Positions 60,363 to 64,000 of a stretch of DNA of 64,000 nt are shown in pieces (the stretch's first letter is position 1; every line of letters begins with the position of its first letter). This stretch comes from Cordia subcordata (lineage: Eukaryota > Streptophyta > Magnoliopsida > Boraginales > Cordiaceae). The DNA lies in the NCBI GenBank assembly GCA_028554755.1, contig JAPTOF010000012.1, positions 2,994,501 through 3,058,500 of the forward strand, in the 5' to 3' direction. Under the pieces are notes generated by a model that saw only the letters and a list, made by a program, of their open reading frames with translations, did no database searches and was not told the DNA's origin. The position numbers and the translations under genes were made by a program.

Positions 60363-61471
60363 TGTGAAAAATATATAAAAATATATTATACACAAAATAA
60401 AAAAAATTTATTGGATAAAATCTATATTATACACGAGATTAGAAAAACAATAGATCCGGTTTAAAATCTATCTTTTATCTTTCTATCTATCGGAAGAGGC
60501 TTACTGGTGCTATTTTAAATATTTATTACTAATTTCTTCTTAATTAAAATAACTTAATAATCAACAAGTCACCAATAAATAATTGCATTGATAGGCCCCA
60601 TTATATAACTTGAAATGCGCATTGACAGACTAGGCCAACATTAAAGTAGCTACAACAAAAATTGCCCAGGTGAAATGAAAAGCCCAATACATATCAGGCC
60701 CAACCGCAAGTTTTTAGAAACTACACCAGTAACTACCTGAGCAAACGAATAATTTTTTAGTTTCGATTCGACTTAGACCCAACAAGGCCCAGATCCAATA
60801 GGGCCCTAAGAGAAATCGAAATTGTAATATGGTTGCTTAGAGAGGGGTTATAGAGAACTCATCAATCAAACCTCGCTTGGATGATCAAAATGATCACAAG
60901 ATGAAATTGGAAAATTCTCTTCAAAACGTGTGCATGTTTTGAACGTGCAAGAAAAGATGTGGACTCCACATGTATGTCTAACCCGCACGCAGGCATGGAA
61001 CCTGAGCTTCCAGCGTGCATCCTGACAAGGTTCCTGGAATTGGCTATCTTGCAAACTTCATTCCTGGAGCTATATATGCTGTTGTGCTATCACCTGAAAT
61101 AGCATGTGCTACTGCATAGGCTGCAGGGGGAAATTCTTGTTGCTGAAAAGCAGGATTGTGGCATTTGGATCACTTGTGTGCCTATTTTACCACGCTTGTT
61201 ACTTATTTTGCTATACAAAAAATTAGTTAACGTATTAGCATAGCACAAAACAAGCTCACTCAATAACCACTTTATAGCAAGAATGGATACAAGTTAAACA
61301 TTTGATATCTTACGAGATACAACCTAAGTATAGTAATCGAATAAATTCATCCAAAGAATCATAGAATTTTGGTTCTGTAAAGCTAATACAAAAGCCATGC
61401 CTGTAGAGAAATCCTGAAAAACACACTTGTAATTAATCTTAATCTTCATCAATATCATCGCTGAGCTTGTA
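60363..61471. other. Intergenic DNA downstream of the ADP/ATP carrier
   Basis: No gene is recognised. The part next to 61471 is presumably the 3' untranslated region of the carrier gene. Confidence 0.5.
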
Positions 61472-63289
61472 TTAACCGCTGCCACCAGATCCATATTTTT
61501 TGCCAAAGAGGATAAGCTGCAGTTTGTCGTAGCCAGCCAGTACACCAGCGCCTGCAACAGCGCGAAGGATGTTTGCTCCAGCACCCTTGAAGAGTGACTT
61601 AGTGCCTTCATTCTTTATTATCTGAGCAAATGCATCAACTGAAGTCTTATATTTCACGGCCTCCCCTGAAGTCATCATCATCCTCCTACGCACGGTATCC
61701 ACTGGGTAAGAAGCCAAGCCAGCACCAAGAGTTATGCCCCATCCCAGCAAGAAACTGGCCAAGAAATTATCCTGTAAAACAATGGAAGATCATTACAAAA
61801 ATCTGGACTTCGCAAAGTTGTATTTGCCTGTTTTAGCTCAAATTCCGAGCCTAAGCGACTGGCGAGAATCAGATGAAACTAACTTACCTGCAAAGGACCA
61901 ACCAGAACAACAGGTTTGAGCGAATCATACAATCCAAAGTAGAGACCGCGGTAAACAATAATTCCCACACAGGAAATGGTGAATCCACGATAAAGCCCGG
62001 CAATGCCATCAGATTTGAGCGTTTTTCTGTAAACATCAATCAAACCATTAAACTGCCTTTCACCTCCCTTTGTAGCAGCTTTAGCATCATTTGCCAAACG
62101 CGTACGAGCATAATCCAAAGAGTAGACAAACAGAGAAGACGAGGCACCAGCAGCAGCACCTGATGCCAAGTTACCAGCAAACCATTTCCAGTAGCCATCC
62201 CTGTCTTTCTTGAAATTAAAGAGCTTCTTGAAATAATCCTTGAAAGCAAAGTTTAGTGCCTGAAAACAAACACAAATAGTGAAGAAATTAGTTAATAATC
62301 TTTTTGCAGGTCGCACATCGATAGATTATTCTGTCAATTGTCAAGTATAAATAGCTTGTCTTTTAGTTCTACGCAAATGGTTAAACTTGTAATTTACATC
62401 TCATTTTGAAGTGTTCACTGTTAGAACAAAGTTCATTTTATTCTTTTATTAACTCAAACCCCCTTAGATTAGGCAAGATTATAGCCTTGCATGTCTAGAT
62501 AGTGAGATTTGATCCAAGACATTTTGGTAATTGCCTTTGATTTCACAAAAAGATCCATGACATGAGATTTGAAATTTTTTTTTTTTAACACAAGAGAATC
62601 CTAATTGGCAAAACCCGACCACTAGACATCCAGCCGAGTCCAACTACCAATAGAAGATCTGCCCCACAACCCAACCACTACACAAGTTAGGACATTCAAC
62701 CTAGAACAAGAGACTGGGATCGAACATGGTTCCTGGCTGTGCCGAACCTGTGTCCTTACCGGTGGGACATCCCTTAGAGACAAAATGTTTTAAGTTTAAA
62801 TTGTTAAAAAGAAGTGGCTTTTAATCACTCAAAACAGAGCTAAAACAGAACCTGAGTGGGAAAATATCTGATAACATTCACACCATTGCTTCGCCAGAGA
62901 GAAATGACACCTTCATCCTTGACAGTTCTAGCAAAGCAGTCTGTGATGCCACTGTATCGCCTAGACAGCCTGCCAGATTTAATCATCTCGTCCTGATTCT
63001 GAATCAGCAGCTTGACTCTCTCAATAGGGGCAGCCGCAGTTTTGGAGACAGCACCAGAAACCCCTCCCATGAGGAAATCTTCCATGAAACCTGTCGCGCT
63101 TTTCTCTGCTGGAGACTGTACAAGAACTGGAGACTTGAAAGGCCTCTGAAGACCACCATTGATGCATCTACCAGATAAATTGTGTGAAGTAACATTTCTT
63201 GAGTGCTTATATGGAGAAATTTGAGATAAGAGATAAGATTGTCCATGTAGCTTCTGAAACACAGATGGAAGCTGAGAATTCTCTGCCAT
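61472..63289 (-). CDS. Mitochondrial ADP/ATP carrier (AAC, SLC25 family)
   Basis: Three exons joined in phase 0 by GT/AG borders (63289-62852, 62259-61888, 61771-61472, stop TAA) give 369 aa. The first roughly 65 residues form the N-terminal extension typical of plant AACs. Three repeats follow with mitochondrial-carrier signatures: PIERVK (repeat 1), SLDYAR (repeat 2) and PVDTVR (repeat 3). RRRMMM, the AAC hallmark, is in repeat 3, and [18 protein letters not shown] follows. The protein exchanges cytosolic ADP for matrix ATP across the inner membrane. The repeat-1 segment reads [17 protein letters not shown], where most AACs have WRGNTANV, a small divergence. There are no stops or frameshifts. 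The symbol AAC is a family name only, so I leave the gene symbol empty. Confidence 0.95.
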
Positions 63290-64000
63290 CGTCGCCTTTC
63301 AACGTAGTGATCTTCAAAGAGTGGAAAAGGAAAAGCTAGAATCAGGGAATGTGATATCAAGCCATATGCAAGAAGGTCCAAAGAGACCGGAAAGGGTGGC
63401 ATTGCGTCCGAGACGTTTAATACAATAAATAAATACACTAATTTCTTCTTTACAGACTTAAACTTTTAGATGAGGTAGTAAGTATCAGAACTTAATTCAT
63501 GAGTTCACAATTATCGTAACCTATTTAAAAATATTAAATTTGTATACATACAAAGCTAAAAAAATTATTTGCACATAATGACGTGAGAGAGTGTTAATAC
63601 AACAAATAAATTGTCCAATTTCCTCTCTACACACTTATTTTTTAGATGACGTCAAACTAAACAATTATATAATCTCCAAACTTACTTTTAAATCAAATGA
63701 GCTCGTATATGGCATCTGATCCCTGATAACAAAACGTGTCTAGGTTCAAATTTTGGTGACCATCACTCATCCACTACATGCATAACTCAAATTTTGCTTG
63801 AATGTTAAAGACACATGTTTGATATATTAAACTGAGTAGATGTATATTATCTTACAGGTATAAAAGAAAAAGTCTAACACATAATCGACCACAGTATGAA
63901 TGTATTTTTGTTTAGTGGTAGCTAATTTTCTTTTGCCTGAAAATACGAACTTTTTTTTTTTAATTTTATATGGTTAGTAGAAGTTTGATGCTGCATGCAA
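63290..64000. other. 5' region of the ADP/ATP carrier gene, no other gene recognised
   Basis: Upstream sequence of the minus-strand carrier. It is AT-rich beyond 63440, with no further coding signal and no clear promoter element. Confidence 0.5.

Noticed and set aside
62840..63438. Second minus-strand frame over carrier exon 1 (63004-63438)
   Set aside because: It is out of frame with the well-supported carrier and has no domain.

Overview
The window is nuclear DNA from a flowering plant, most likely a eudicot. It is AT-rich, its genes contain introns, and its contents are typical plant families: Copia retrotransposons primed by initiator tRNA-Met, a Mutator-like element with a plant mobile domain gene, Tourist-like MITEs, a RALF peptide, a WSD-type acyltransferase and a plant ADP/ATP carrier. 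I cannot name the species from the sequence.

Four host genes are visible. A short bHLH transcription factor (20374-22103, +) has a premature stop in its last exon. A five-exon WSD1-like wax ester synthase/diacylglycerol acyltransferase (27912-31792, -) appears intact at 472 aa. An intronless RALF prepropeptide (58666-59043, +) and a three-exon mitochondrial ADP/ATP carrier (61472-63289, -) also appear intact. They do not form an operon or an obvious cluster. They are separated by transposon-rich DNA.

Most of the rest is mobile DNA. From left to right: a truncated Gypsy-type LTR inserted in a minus-strand Copia element (1-4601); a miniature LTR element (TRIM) with three LTR copies (5904-6494); a 2.1-kb solo LTR with a perfect 5-bp duplication (7293-9409); a roughly 300-bp tandem-repeat array (about 12590-15340); a Copia leader joined to a plant mobile domain (PMD) gene fragment (about 18440-20214) just upstream of the bHLH gene; a 5'-truncated LINE (22516-23239); several MITE families; a SINE-like copy (about 35965); a 7.9-kb Mutator-like element (36168-44086); a Copia relic carrying nested insertions (45089-47720); a full-length but decayed Copia element (51027-56854); and a short LTR-element relic (59528-60362).

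The most interesting object is the Mutator-like element. It has long terminal inverted repeats, a perfect 9-bp target duplication, a MURA-like transposase gene reading in from the left and a PMD gene reading in from the right. Dense arrays of a 17-19-bp palindrome lie in both subterminal regions. The layout matches the convergent two-gene plan of maize MuDR, with a PMD gene in the place of mudrB. Both genes now carry stops and frameshifts, so this copy looks non-autonomous. A second PMD fragment lies 160 bp upstream of the bHLH start codon.
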